Notes: generated from the sequence alone by a model not told the origin. Positions 34,984-47,329 are shown, counted from the stretch's first letter. The stretch: DNA of 64,000 nt from Isoetes taiwanensis (GCA_021234155.1 JAJEKV010000223.1:432001-496000), one strand, 5' to 3'. Translations and numbers: made by a program.

Positions 34984-35138
34984 CACGTGGCAACATTGCA
35001 ATCCAAGCAAGCAGAAAATAAGCTCTTCTGGAAGGTCGATGAAACTTCTGGAAGGTCGGGGTCTTTCTAGAAACCGCTGTTGCACTTCTGGATGTGTAAT
35101 CTGGAGAGTTCTGGTTTAATCTTTTTGTTGGTATAAAA
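34984..35138 (+). promoter_or_regulatory. Heat-shock/ABA-type promoter block
   Basis: A perfect ABRE/G-box CACGTGGC lies at 34984-34991. Three TTCnnGAA heat-shock element cores follow at 35026-35033, 35046-35053 and 35065-35072. The middle one is extended by GAA at 35041-35043 to a three-unit HSE. TATAAAA stands at 35132-35138. Spacing (HSEs 60-110 bases upstream of TATA) fits a plant heat-inducible promoter reading plus. The transcribed product is unknown: the only early ORF is 33 codons (35285-35386, MQRLAAAEVLEDLG start). Confidence 0.6.
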
Positions 35139-35261
35139 GGGAGGAGTAAGCGTCATCAAGTCAGAGCCGAAATTGAGTTTTGGTTTGCCAGATGTAATAG
35201 AAGAAGCCGAACGGTGAAAAACAGCTAGGGGATTTTCTGGCGTGTTGTTTCTGTGGCGATC

Positions 35262-36385
35262 GATTTTTAGTAGAAGTGCTTGACATGCAGAGGTTAGCTG
35301 CCGCAGAGGTTTTGGAAGATTTAGGTTTTTTCAGGTTGCCGTTTCAAGAGTCTAGAAGACTTTTTGCACATTTCGGACATGATTGATCAACAAATTTGAT
35401 TGAAAAAAAACGAATTTAATGCTGCCTGAGGATTGGCTAAATTAATGTATCCCTGAAGCATCACAGTTCATGTAAAAGCATTCGGAGTATTTGCTCTTAT
35501 TCAAGTAGTTAGAATGAATCGGATCTTGCGGATGAGTATTCTTTGTATATTCACTAGTTAATGGTGCGATGGAGCTGTAGGCAAGTAAATCGGTATCGGT
35601 ATTCGCCTAGACGAATTTAATGTTGTCTCTGCGTGGTTTTTATAAAGGCGTTTTGTTCAGAGAAACTTTGATTGATAGCGGGCATCGATTCCAACTGATA
35701 AGGCTTCTTAGTTCTGGTTCTGTTGGTCAAAATTTGCTGGGTTTTCTGTACCCAAATGTATTCGTATCCAAGTAAATTCGCCACTGCTATTTGTGTGTTT
35801 TGAAGAGGATTCGTGGGAGTTTATTGAATTAGAAATGTAAACAAAACAAACTGGTGCAAGCGAGGAAAAAGGAAAAGCATAAAGACACTGAAGATCTCCA
35901 TTTATATACATCGAGCAGGCTTTTACACATACTTTGGATTCTGTTACATATGGAGTTTGGATAGTTTTGAAGGAAACGACAGAGATGGTTATGTACCTGA
36001 CTTTGTAGATTTCTGTACATGAAATACTAATAAACATGAGTGAAATATCAAACAGATAACTAAGATTGACGAATAAGCTCCAAAGTGGTGCTATATTTTG
36101 TCTGCAGCTTTTGCGTTACGCTATCAACGCCCAAAAGCTGTAAAAGGCGTTGAAGCTTGCATAGGTCAGTTGGATAATTTGCTTAGGTAGTACCAAACAT
36201 GCTTAGGTAGTACCAAACATCCAAGAGTTCCTTGGTAATTTCTGAGTGCTGTTGTATTCTGTTTCCGGGTGGCCCAAATTTAGTAGAAGTTTTTTGTATG
36301 TTGTAGAAACTGCCACAGAAGGTTTTGGAAGGTCCAGCTTTCTCCAGGTCGGTGTTTGAATCAGAAGGCCTTCGAAGCTTTCAAT
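35262..36385. repeat. Degenerate direct repeat downstream of the promoter block
   Basis: 35262-35366 and about 36283-36385 share TTTAGTAGAAGT, GAGGTTTTGGAAG/AAGGTTTTGGAAG, TCCAGGT/TTCAGGT and a TCTAGAAGAC-like end, at roughly 65-70% identity. A smaller perfect duplication of GCTTAGGTAGTACCAAACAT occurs twice in a row at 36180-36219. No gene is assignable across this stretch. Confidence 0.5.
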
Positions 36386-39300
36386 TGTCTCTAAACTTGG
36401 GCATCTCTGTTTTGAACTAGATTATCAAAGATTTTTCAAAGAGCAATTAAAATCCCTTTAAGGATCAGGCATAAGAATCCCTAAGGCACAAGAAACGATT
36501 ACATCTTGGTGTACCATTAATTTTCCCATGCACATTTGTGCGACACTTGAAAAGAATTTTTTTTTATACAGTACTAGTACTGCTTACTGCTCCAGTAGAA
36601 TGACAATGGTAATTCTAGTATGACAATGGTGGGAGGAATTACGGGGCGTCTCGGCTTTTCTTTAAAGGTATTTTCTTCAATTTGTCAATTGGATGGTTCC
36701 ACAAAGGTATTTTCTTCAATTTTTTTTCTTGTGCAAATCCATTACACTCTGTGCGTATTAAATGCTTCGTTACTGTGGTTTGCTTCCTTGTGCTTTATTT
36801 TACAGAAAGAGCTTTTAAAACAATATGAATGTTTAGACGAATTTTGCTCGATTTTGCAGATTTTGCAGAGAATATGATGTGCAAGCTACACTGCTTCTGA
36901 TATAATACTGCCTATGATTGCTACTCTGGTTGTGATATAACTTTTCTTATGATGCAAAATTGCAATTGAAGGTGTTACTTTGTTGTGCTAAATTTTGTGC
37001 ATTTAAATGCTTTTGGCTGTTGACATGTAGATCAGACGATTGAATGTGCCCTAAGGTCATCTATGGGATTTGCTAGCCACAGGATAAAAGCGCCCAACAA
37101 TGTAGTATCTCTAGGGAGTAATGTGTCATACACAAAACACGTTTCTTTAACAATCATTTTTATAAGACCCACGCACTATCAAGATATCTTTCAACACCCA
37201 TGCAATTTTTAATTTGATGCTATTCAATTTAATGAATTTAATTTCATGTCATTTAACTTAGTGAACAAAAAATTTTAATTTAAGATTTTTGCTTCCACTA
37301 GGATAGGATAACATAGCATTGGAGGCCTTCTTAAGATTGTTATAGTTGTGGCGGCGACTGCCGCCGCAATAAGTTCTTGTATCTATAGGTATATCGGATG
37401 GGGGGCATCGCCCTTAGGTGTATATAGTATATAGACACCAATCTTGGCCCTCCAATTCTTGAGGTGGCGCAATTATGGCCCTCAGATCTTATGGGGGCAT
37501 GCATGGGCATGCATGGGGGCATGCACCACATGCTTGGACCGTCGGATATGGGGAAGCCAAATCGTGGCCATTGATTTTGAGGTTAGGGAAGGTGCAAAGA
37601 AATTCCATCAGAATAATATGGAGTGAGGTGGCACCACATTTATTGACATTTATTATTTTGCTTCGGGTATTTGGATGGCGTGGCCTTGTTGTTGAAAGCT
37701 TCGACTCCCATTTCGATGATCCGATCGTCTCCGTTTAAGTTTGTTTAGCTCCTCTCACGATGTCGCCTATCGAGGATCCGGTTTTAATCCGGCAAGCATT
37801 GTGAAGCCGGACTTTAGTTTGCCATGAATTCATATGCTTTCATCTTTGTATTGATAGCCGGATAACGAGTTGAGCTTAAATTCGATCCGGGCTTTTAACT
37901 TTCGGGTTGATTCTTGGCTCAGATTGATTCTTCGAGGATAAGCTTTGAAAAATGTCGATGAAATGTGTTGGTTCTTTTAAAGCGAAGCAAGGATTTCGCC
38001 CGGTATGTATGCGGTTTATGGCGGCATGCGGCAAGGTGACTATATTTTCGCACAAAATGTACGTAACAGAGGGAGGGAAGAGCATCGGCTCGTTGGTGCT
38101 GGATTTTGGTTTTGGCGGTTTGGATTAAGCGAAGGTGGATCGGTTCCCTCTGTTGATTTTTGTGTTCTTTTGGTACCCATTTTAGGTTTTTTCTCTTGGG
38201 TTTTACCCGGTTCGAGGAGTTTGAAGTGGTCCTTGAGCTTGGTCGAGAAGGCCAATGCAGCACTCGGCCTAAGCTAACTACTGAGATTTGGCTTAAAGAA
38301 GTGGATAATTGAATTAAGGAGCTATGGAGTCGGAGAAGTCGTTACGCATGGCTTTAATTCGATTTGATCCCTGAAATGCTTGAGGGAGCAAAATCGGGCT
38401 TTCTGATATAGGATCAAAGAGGCCAAATCCCCAAAGGGAGAAAAAAAGTGCATCGATCCGGCATTGCCTCTGCTTGAATGTTTATGGGCATATCCAGAAT
38501 ATAACCAAAGACTTGCCATCTCTTCTTTTTTTTGGACTCTGAGCTCATTTGTTGAAGCACAAGGTTTTTCATCTTTGGGTATAAGTTTAGCCCATCGAAT
38601 TAGATAAGCTTAGATGAGCAGTTCTTTTGGAAAATAGTAGATTTGGGCTACATGAGAGGCTGAACATTTCCTTAGCATAAGCAGGGCTATCGCGACTGTG
38701 TTTGTTTGGAAAAGCCAGGTAAAACGAAGGCCACAGCTGTAGGGCTTTCGGCCTTGACTGCTCCAATCAATGCTTCTGGATTTATAAAGCTTATTCCGAC
38801 CCAACACGAAGCTGAGGACCAGAGTTGAGCAGAATGGCACTGTCTGAACAATATGCAAGACATAAAGAGGAACGCAAATTTGAGCATGGAGAGCTGTGTC
38901 TGTATGTGTTGTGTCCGACCGTCTTAATGGCATGGTGTGTTTTTAGAACATACAAGCTTTTTCCACGGCAGGCCCTTTCCGGCTCAAAGCACAACCAGAA
39001 CTATGGCGGCTGTGTTTGTTTGGCCCAGGTTTTTGTCTTCTGCCGGAGATGGGGACTATGGATCGGGGTTACAGAGGGAAACAGAGTATCAGGTTAAGGC
39101 TGTTGTGAAGAGCTCCCAACTAATGGACCATCAATGCTGACGTCTCTGTATTACTAGAACACATGAGGTTTGAGCTTCTGATTTTTTATATATCCTTTTT
39201 CGTATTGACTCATTGGACAGTTTGAACATGTGGTCAAGCTGGAATCAGTTTTAATCTTACACATACTTGGTTGCTAGTTGTTTGCTATATATATTTGTCT

Positions 39301-40973
39301 TCGTTGTACTTTATATTGCTCAAAGTGTCAATGGCCTTCCAATATAGTGCCATATGGCCATATATCGAATTTGGTATTTTTATGTTGCAAACAGAATATT
39401 ATCTGCTTCTTTAAGCATAGTTAACTGATTTCTTTGCTTCATTTGTATAGTAACTGTGGATCATGCATCTTGATCGTGAGTGTGATGTCACTCTGATACG
39501 TGTTTGACGTTGCAGCATGTCACAAGGTAAACATTCTATTATTCTTCATTCCAGATACAACTGCATTTCTTTAGACAATGCAAGGGCATTTTCAGCAATG
39601 CATGGTTCATTGAACTTCTCGAGAGTCATCATTTGGTTGTCAAAATTATTTGGATGTGCCCCGCGAATACTCTGCTAGCAGCACGTTTTTATCAATCTGT
39701 TCTCATTCCACAATTCAGAGGAGGTGAAGCCTGACAGAGTCATTTTTCTACATGCCCTAACTGCATGTGTTTCCCTAGCAGCCATGGACCTGGGGCAGAA
39801 TATGCATGGGTATGCGTTTGATCCCATTCTCATTGTTGGCCTTATAGACATATAAGCAAAATATTTGAAGATAACACATGCCCACAAGTGCACCTGCTTC
39901 AGTCTTGAGTAATTGGATAGCACAAGTGCACCTGTTTCAGTCTTGAGTAATTGCTTATTCTGTGCCATCTCAGGGCGTTGCCCGACCTTAAGATGATAAA
40001 TGAGATTGAGGCATTTACTGGGGTGTGAATGACTATGTGGAAGTTATAAACCTTTGTTTTTGCTTCAAAATTTACGGTTGCCATTGCACAGAGTGATGCT
40101 TGGCTTTAGGAACCCTTTTAGTCCTATGCAGCAGGTTGTGCATTGGTTACAGAGCAATTGCTTTGCCGTAAAGACAATGGTACATTCATGAACATGTGTG
40201 GAAGGGTACGTTTCCTTGCTCTTTTCAGACATACATGGTTTTGTATTGGAACAAATGTAGCATTATTTATCATTGTCGTCATGTGTTAAACAAGTTTCTT
40301 TCATGAATGTCAATTAAGCATCATAAATGTGTTTCTGGATTTCCCGACTAGAAGGGCAAGGCTATGAATCTGTAAAGTGTAAGTGCTGCTTCTATTGCAT
40401 GCACTACCTTATTTGCTTCGTGATCATATTGCCAGAGATATAAAAGTAAGAACCATATTATTATTGACATTGGCTATGAGTTCGTGCATGAGGACAGAAC
40501 TCTGTATACATTATTCCTGCTATATCGTGCATCAATATTTTACATCAAAATAGACATGTTCATGCAATGTCCAAACCTCATCATTGAAAAGCATAAAAGA
40601 CAAAGAAGATTATGACAAATTAGCAAATGATGTTTGATTGAATTAACAAATGATGTTTGGTTAATGGGTCTTAAAATTTAAATATTCTATTATCTTACGT
40701 ACACAACCATCCATTAGTGGCACGTCTATTTGTTGGAGAGCAAAATAAATGTACTCCAGTTTGTGCACTCCCCACATAGTAAGCACTCCCCACATAGTAA
40801 TAAAGTAGGCCGTTTGTACAAATTCATATGCCTAATTTACCTTCTTTACTCATTGATTTTGCAATGGAGCGGTGCTCAAATGCTCCGAATATGTTTGTTA
40901 CAAACGCTATAAACCAGATGCATGCGCTGTGCGCCTGCCATTTTTTTGTGCTTCTTGAGGGACCTATATGAGC
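36386..40973. other. Gene-poor stretch
   Basis: No gene that I can support. AAAGGTATTTTCTTCAATTT occurs twice (36666-36685 and 36704-36723). GCATGCATGGG words recur at 37497-37520. A CAAGTGCACCTG(C/T)TTCAGTC unit is duplicated at 39886-39950. A 45-codon ORF from ATG 39003 (MAAVFVWPRFLSSAG) has no recognised domain. Confidence 0.4.
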
Positions 40974-41133
40974 GACACCATTAGTAGCAAGATACTAGAG
41001 TTAATTAGACATTCTACAGTATCATAGAGCTACTCCAACTTTTACTCTTCAATGACACCATTAGTAGCAAGGTACTAGAGTTAATTAGACATTCTACAAT
41101 ATCATATAGCTACTCCAACTTTTACTCTTCAAT
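40974..41133. repeat. 80-bp tandem duplication
   Basis: Units 40974-41053 and 41054-41133 start GACACCATTAGTAGCAAG and end TTTTACTCTTCAAT. They differ at three positions only. Confidence 0.92.
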
Positions 41134-41878
41134 TTTCTAGGGTAATTTAGAACACATACAAGCTTAAGTAGATTACAAGTGTGGGTAGACGTGTTTTTTG
41201 TAAGGTGTTCAACAAAGACAATCTTGCTACCTGCTATAGGAGACATCAAATTCGAATTATATCAATGAGAAGCTCCTTGACAGATGTCAAATCAATTTTC
41301 AAGAAAACTTAATATAACCTTCATTAATTCATAGATGTAACTCAATTTTTTTTGCTAATCAATTGTGCAATAAAGTGACTCCAAAGACTTCAAATACATT
41401 TGCTACAATCGAGCTTTGCAAGTTACAACGACAATATGGAACTAGAAAGATTAGACAATGTTTCTTTATTACTCTGGTTGGATTTTGTGGTGAACAACTC
41501 GAGTTCAAGTCAAATTTAGCAAGAGGAATGCACTCATATGTAGGAGGGTATGCCATCTACATTGAATGGGTGGCAAAAAACACCATGGCCCCTTCCGAAT
41601 ATAATTTATCCATAATAGTGCCCAAAACCCTAAAAAAAAGGAACCTACTATTGATATGCATGTAAATGGATCAAAAAACCCCATCTTTGTGTATGCAGAT
41701 AGCTTATATGTAAATGACAATGAACTCCCCTGGCTTTTCTATTTGTCTTTACCCAATAGGATCATTGATATAGACAAATAAAACTCTTTGCTAAGATCTT
41801 CATTGTAAATTCCTCAGACAGAAATTTCGACAACGAATGGCCAGTTGACTTGATACACTCCGTCATAGTACAGAGACT

Positions 41879-42110
<232 letters not shown>

Positions 42111-43120
42111 ATATGTATATTGGATGAAAACTGTGACTTCATATATCTTGCTTGATTTTTTTCTTTGCCAGATTGCCAGTCGCCCATGAAGCTAGTTTCA
42201 ATTCCTCTATTATGAGTCTAATGAAGCCACTGGTCGATTGTTTGGGCAATCTCCTAAGCAAACTCTCGTTCAAGTTCTGGTGAAACACTTACCAAATCCG
42301 TGGTTGGTGGTCATGATACTAAAAATATCTCCTTTTTTTTTGCACCTGGGATTTGCCCAGAGTTTTATTCATTGGAACCCTGTTATTGTGTTAAGCACTT
42401 ATGTAGATTGCATAGTTACTGTCGTCCAGCCAATGATATGCAAGTACTGAGAAGAAATTGCCTTTATAATCAAGAATTTAATTTAAGTTTTGCAATCTAC
42501 AATTCTATATCTTGAAAGCCCCGTTTGTAGCTCCTAGAACATCACTCAATGAATCAAGGAAATTTAGTTTGCTTAAAGGAAATCCACAGGTGATGAAATC
42601 CATCAATGGATGGTCTAGCAATGTGACGTTTGATTGAACAAACTAAATGCATAGGACAAAATTAAAGAACAGTTGAACGCAACCATATTATCTTCCTAAC
42701 AACTCATGATAGAGGAACGAAAGGCATCGAAATTTGGCACACGAAACCAAAAAGCTCGAAAGCATAGAGATTTGATTCGTTTGGCACCGTGGCTTATATG
42801 CAATGATTTTGTGCGCACTTATCCAAATGAACACATAATCAAAACATACTTAATTGTTATTCACATAGATAGTATATTAAGCAATTTCACCAGTAAAGGT
42901 AGTTATTTGAAACATTCTACCAAAATGCTTGCTTTAAATTAATCAAGAGTCAATCATTACGGAACTGCACATATTGTAGAGTCCACTGGGGTAAAGATCA
43001 TTGTTACAGAACTGCACATTTTGTATGGGCTTGACCTTATCTTAGCATGTTGAAGCTCACAAAGCCTAATATTTAGAAGAGGTTAAAGAGCATCTTGCAA
43101 CACCGCACTGTAAACAAATC

Positions 43121-43262
43121 ATAAATCTAGGTGCATGTTCCACTCTATCATGACAAATCAAGCTTAGACTTAACATGCCTCTAAAACGAACATAAATCTA
43201 GGTGCATGTTCTACTCTATCATGACAAATCAAGCTTAGACTTAACATGCCTCTAAAATGAAC
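43121..43262. repeat. 71-bp tandem duplication
   Basis: 43121-43191 and 43192-43262 both contain ATAAATCTAGGTGCATGTTC/T and CTCTATCATGACAAATCAAG, with two or three differences. Confidence 0.92.
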
Positions 43263-43523
43263 AGCATATTAAACAAAGAAAAAGGGGTAATATGTCGTCG
43301 TCTACAGGAAAACGGGATGATTAGTCTAAACTTGGATACATTTTATTGGTTTTCCATTCTATAGAGGAGGGGTGGTTTGTGTGTGGATATTAGTTTTTCT
43401 TTTGCCCATTGGGGTTAGTGGGTACAATTGGCCCGAGGACCTCAGACAACTACCAAGAATAAATTAAAATAAAAATTATGCCAACAATATAGACTAAGGG
43501 GAATCCATAAGCGTTAAATAAAA

Positions 43524-43692
43524 CAATTGGGCAAGCCACCTCAACACCCGTCATGTAGGCAATGCATCTACCTCAGCATGCCATGTGTAGGACAATTGGG
43601 CAAGCCACCTCAACACCCGTCATGTAGGCAATGCATCTACCTCAGCATGCCATGTGTAGGCAACGCATCTACCTCAGCATGCCACGTGCAAG
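43524..43692. repeat. 69-bp tandem repeat, 2.5 units
   Basis: Units begin CAATTGGGCAAGCCACCTC and end CTCAGCATGCCATGTGTAGG. A third partial unit (43658-43692) follows. It is nearly perfect, so recent. Confidence 0.92.
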
Positions 43693-44683
43693 ATCTCCCC
43701 GCCATGTGCAAGTAAATGATTAGTTGTCGAATATAATTTATGCTGATATTTAGTGAACCCCTTCTTTGTTCCCCAAAGCATTACAATTTTAACCACGGTT
43801 AAAACCAAAGCTGTTTGTTGACTGACAAAGGGACCCAAAGCAAGAAAAGGCGATTTGGCGAGGCGATCAATTTGTAGAAAGAGGAACGTTTTGGTACCAA
43901 TGAAAACCATTATTTTAGTTCTTTTGCAAGAGAGACGATTAAAAAATTGGCTCTAAAATCGCCACAATGCAAAAAAACTTGGAAATGTTGCAGATGATAG
44001 TTGGACTTGGAACTATAGCACAAATTGTATTCAAAACAACTTAGTGCACACGTATTGTATTCTGACAATTGATAAATAAAAGGGTAGTCTCGAAGGTTTA
44101 CTAAATTGATAAACGATAAATAACGATAAATTGCAGCCTGGCAATTGCCACGTTTGGTTCAAAAGTTCGGTTCGCCTTCCACAATTGCAAGGCTGCCACT
44201 GTTTATGTGGCATGTCCCACTAGTGAAAGAAGCTACTAAGCATGGCATATGTTCTTATTGTCAACAGAATTGCACGTTCTTCAAATTTTTTATATTCTTT
44301 TTGATAGTAGCCAAGATGTAATAGTCTGGATAAGTGAGAAGTGATTTCCAGAAGACATCCGAAGACATCCAAAAGTGAGACGAAGGGCAAGGAAATTCAG
44401 ACAATCTTATTTCTAACAATGCAAAAGAGATAATATTTGGGGAAGACATGTTACTCTACAAAGACTTGTTACACATAACAACCAAAATATTGGTAGTTAC
44501 AGTGGGCTTTTGGATTTCTGTGACAACTATATGCCTACATGGATGCCCAGAGGATTGTCCTAAGTAGCAGTTAAAAATAAATTCTGATAGACCAGATAGG
44601 CCTTGATGCATGCAAGCATTTTACAGCTGTGGATGCAATCATATGGTGACACAACATAATGATAGTTGGTTGAGAGAAAATAC

Positions 44684-45221
44684 CTCGTTAGAATTACTGT
44701 AATCAAGCACATCAGTTTCAACTAAAAGCGAAGACAGATTCTCGTAGTCATCCTGTAGCCTCCCCAGAATTACTGACATTCTTGAGAATCATTAAACTTT
44801 GCAAGTTCTACAAACCTCAAAGGTTGCCAAGCGAAGGACACTAGGCTCTGATGGAGATAATCTTGCAATTTTCTGTTGAAACCAGCTTTTTCCTGAATAT
44901 GCAAAAATGACACTTAGTTGCACAGAAAACTATCAGATTAATGAAGGCGAGTACCTTGCTTGCACAGAAAACTATCAGATTAATGAAGGCGAGTACCTTG
45001 CTTGCATGACGTTGAGTAAGGCAATGTGAATTCCTTTGACTGCCTGCATGAATAGAAGGGATAAGTGTAAGAAGCATATGTAAACGTTCTTAATGACTAT
45101 CAATGTCATTAAGGTCTACTGAACTTGAAGAATAGAGATATATGGGGTGCACCTGAACTGTTGCATATGAATCTTCCCAGGCTGGCCTGCGTGCTCTTAA
45201 ATCTGCCAAGCGCAGATCTGT
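44684..45221 (-). pseudogene. Exon chain of an unrecognised gene
   Basis: Four minus-strand exons with proper splice sites: 45153-45221 (TDLRLADLRARRPAWEDSY start), 44997-45043 (AVKGIHIALLNVMQA), 44816-44892 (KSWFQQKIARLSPSEPSVLR start) and 44684-44752 (DDYENLSSLLVETDVLDYSN start). Phases agree between exons 1-2 and 3-4. Exon 2 leaves phase 2 while exon 3 needs phase 1. A 42-bp tandem duplication covering the exon 2 donor sits exactly in that intron. The composition looks like a conserved cytoplasmic protein, but I cannot name it. Upstream and downstream exons were not found, so it may be a gene fragment. Confidence 0.45.
44919..45002. repeat. 42-bp tandem duplication over a splice donor
   Basis: 44919-44960 and 44961-45002 both read TGCACAGAAAACTATCAGAT and end GAGTACCTTGCT. 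On the minus strand the unit contains AAG/GTACTC, so the donor of the adjacent exon now exists twice. Confidence 0.9.
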
Positions 45222-46861
45222 CTGCAAATTATAGTTCATTTAAATCATATAACGGTTGAGATTGTTATGCATTCCATAAATTCTATTTTATTCATTAAGT
45301 CAGGCTTGGAGATTACGCACTTCATTAAGTCAGGTTTGGAGATTACCCTGGCTTTGTTGAACCATCAAGAACAGGAAGTCAATTTGCCCTTTCCCCAAGC
45401 TCTAGACCTAAGAAGTCAGCGATTCTTGGCATGAAATCAGCAAATACATAGAATATATACATACTAACAGGAGCTCTATTTTTTACTCCAAGTCTAAAGC
45501 AGGATTGTTTGCAATTTGAGCTCTGCTCCGGCACTATTAAACTGGAGGAAGAAGGAAATCAACAGGTAAAAGGCTCAAGTGAATGTATGTCGCCTATATA
45601 TGGCTGAACCCAAGTGCAGTTTTATCCACTCAATTATTTTCGTCCATATGGCCATGCACACCACCACAGTATCAAGAGCACATCTTTTTCACTTCCATAG
45701 CTTTTCAAGCCTCATCCTTTTTCGTAGACACAAAAAATGACACTATTTGATCCAATATTTGCAGCAACTTTTGCCCTGGTTTGGTAGTAGAGCAGCTATG
45801 GCTGATACTCCTGAAATGCTGCTTTCTAGCCTCTTCAATGGAGGCGTTATTCTGCAATGCCGGAATCCTTGTATTTCTCAATTGCGAGCTCAAATGCAAA
45901 ACTCTAGCTTTAGAAAACTGGAGGCCGGATAAGGTAAGCAAATGGTTTCCTTGTATTTGCTTACTTCAGATGGTGGTGTATATTATGATGCAGATGGGGA
46001 ATTCTGCTTGCTTGCAAAATTGTGCTGCTCTCCGGATCAACCTGCTTGAGGTTCGGATAGTTCCTAATCACATCAGCCACAAGAATAAAAAACAGGGATT
46101 CCGCCAACGCCGGAACGAGATTGTAAGACAACGACACATCTGTTTCATGCTCTTCTGGTCAATAACTCTTTGCAATAATTGTATTGTTCGTGTTATGATA
46201 GCATTTGTAGGTGGTGTCGCCTATGAACATCATGTTTGTGTTTGTTAAAATCCTGGTATGCTTCATAAACTCTTTCCAGCCTTTTCACCATAATAGGCTT
46301 CCCCTTCGTGATGGCCGGATCGAGGTCTGACACATGATTGACCCTTTCGTTTCCCCAAACAAGCTTAAACTTCAAAACGGGCAGGCCGAGTACACCAAGA
46401 ACATTGACAACATTTTTCTTTGCCGTACAAGACCATATGGCCACTTCGAATCCCCGGTCCAGGCACCATTGGATAACCTCTTTTGCTTGAGGCCGAGGAT
46501 AGACGATCTTAGACCCTACCTTTGTCAACTTCTGTGAGGTGTTAAGCTCAGGGACATCACCATGCTGGTATACTGCAGCCAAGACTCCATTCACGTCAAA
46601 AATTACAAGTTTAGTGGGCCCATCTGGATCCCAGTTCGAGTTTGGCTCTGACCAGATTTCTTGATCGGGATCCAGAGCCGGAATCATTATTCCTTCATAT
46701 TTCTTGATGGTCCCACTATCTTGTACTGGACTACCTTTTTTGGATGCAGTGTCCTCCTGTGCAATTGAATCGCCAGCAGATCCCTGTGATCGTGACAATG
46801 ATCCTGATTGATTTCGCTCGATGTCTCTGGAATGATGAAGACCATCAGTTACGAAAGGAGG

Positions 46862-46883
46862 TTCTCGACTCACGAGTCGAGAA
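46862..46883. repeat. Palindrome, imperfect copy
   Basis: TTCTCGACTC / AC / GAGTCGAGAA: 10-bp arms around two central bases, in the intron of the FCP1-like gene 40 bases from the perfect palindrome. It shares the same core. Confidence 0.9.
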
Positions 46884-46923
46884 AAGATTCATGTGAGAAA
46901 TCGGAAAAACGTTAAGACTTGTA

Positions 46924-46953
46924 GGGTTTCTCGACTCGCGAGTCGAGAAACCC
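46924..46953. repeat. Perfect 30-bp palindrome
   Basis: Half-site GGGTTTCTCGACTCG followed immediately by its exact inverse. It lies in the 150-base intron (46827-46976) of the FCP1-like gene. The inner 24 bp recur exactly at 60432-60455. Confidence 0.95.
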
Positions 46954-47329
46954 CTTGAAAAGAAAAATAAAGTAACCTTAGTAGAAAATTCTCCATTATT
47001 TGTTTCGCTGCGAGTTCGTCTAAACCTTCGATATGTGAGGGTTCACCTTGGCTATCATCTTTATCTCCATCATCTTCGTCCTTACTACTTCCAGCAATCT
47101 TCCTGTCTTGAAAATGGTAATGAAGCTGATCCAGGTATGACGTAATGGTCTCAACCAGGTCCTTGTATAGCCCCTTGAGAAAACATATCATTCATGTAAA
47201 GTGCTGTCTTTATATAGATTTCAATACATTGTCAACACCCATGTGCTAAGTGTTGAATCACTGTTGTTTCAACACATTATGCTTAGTCAACATATTTATA
47301 TTCTAATCGAGAATAAACTCAGGCCTTTT

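Larger units (their letters stand above)
42111..44640. other. Gene-poor stretch with two tandem duplications
   Basis: No supported gene. It includes a 71-bp duplication (43121-43262) and a 69-bp duplication with a partial third unit (43524-43692). The Cys-rich 62-codon ORF across the latter simply follows the repeat. Confidence 0.5.
46193..47173 (-). pseudogene. FCP1/NIF-like HAD phosphatase domain gene, 3' part, frameshifted
   Basis: Two exons: 46977-47173 (GLYKDLVETITSYLDQL, acidic middle, phase 2 end) and 46826 downward. Exon 2 holds a plant NLI-interacting-factor-like HAD domain. Motif I is LVIFDVNGVLAAV, in which the second catalytic Asp of DxDx(T/V) is Asn; some plant relatives also have DxN. 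YPRPQAKEVIQWCLDRGFEV and AIWSCTAKKNV form the motif II region. The last motif (IGDTTYKCYHN, 46201-46224) is only in the +1 frame. The main frame runs on to a false end at 46193, so a one-base shift lies near 46236-46250. The 5' exons were not found. Confidence 0.75.

Noticed and set aside
35708-36037. 109-codon minus ORF downstream of the stress promoter
   Set aside because: Opposite to the promoter direction, low complexity and without family likeness.
38005-39140. Overlapping 60-110 codon ORFs on both strands
   Set aside because: Mutual shadows with no splice logic or domain. I cannot support any as a gene.
43527-43715. Cys-rich repeated 62-codon ORF
   Set aside because: A by-product of the 69-bp tandem repeat. 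No signal peptide and no homologous copy elsewhere in the window.
46236-46250. Programmed ribosomal frameshift in the FCP1-like gene
   Set aside because: No canonical slippery heptamer and no clear downstream structure. A simple indel is more likely.
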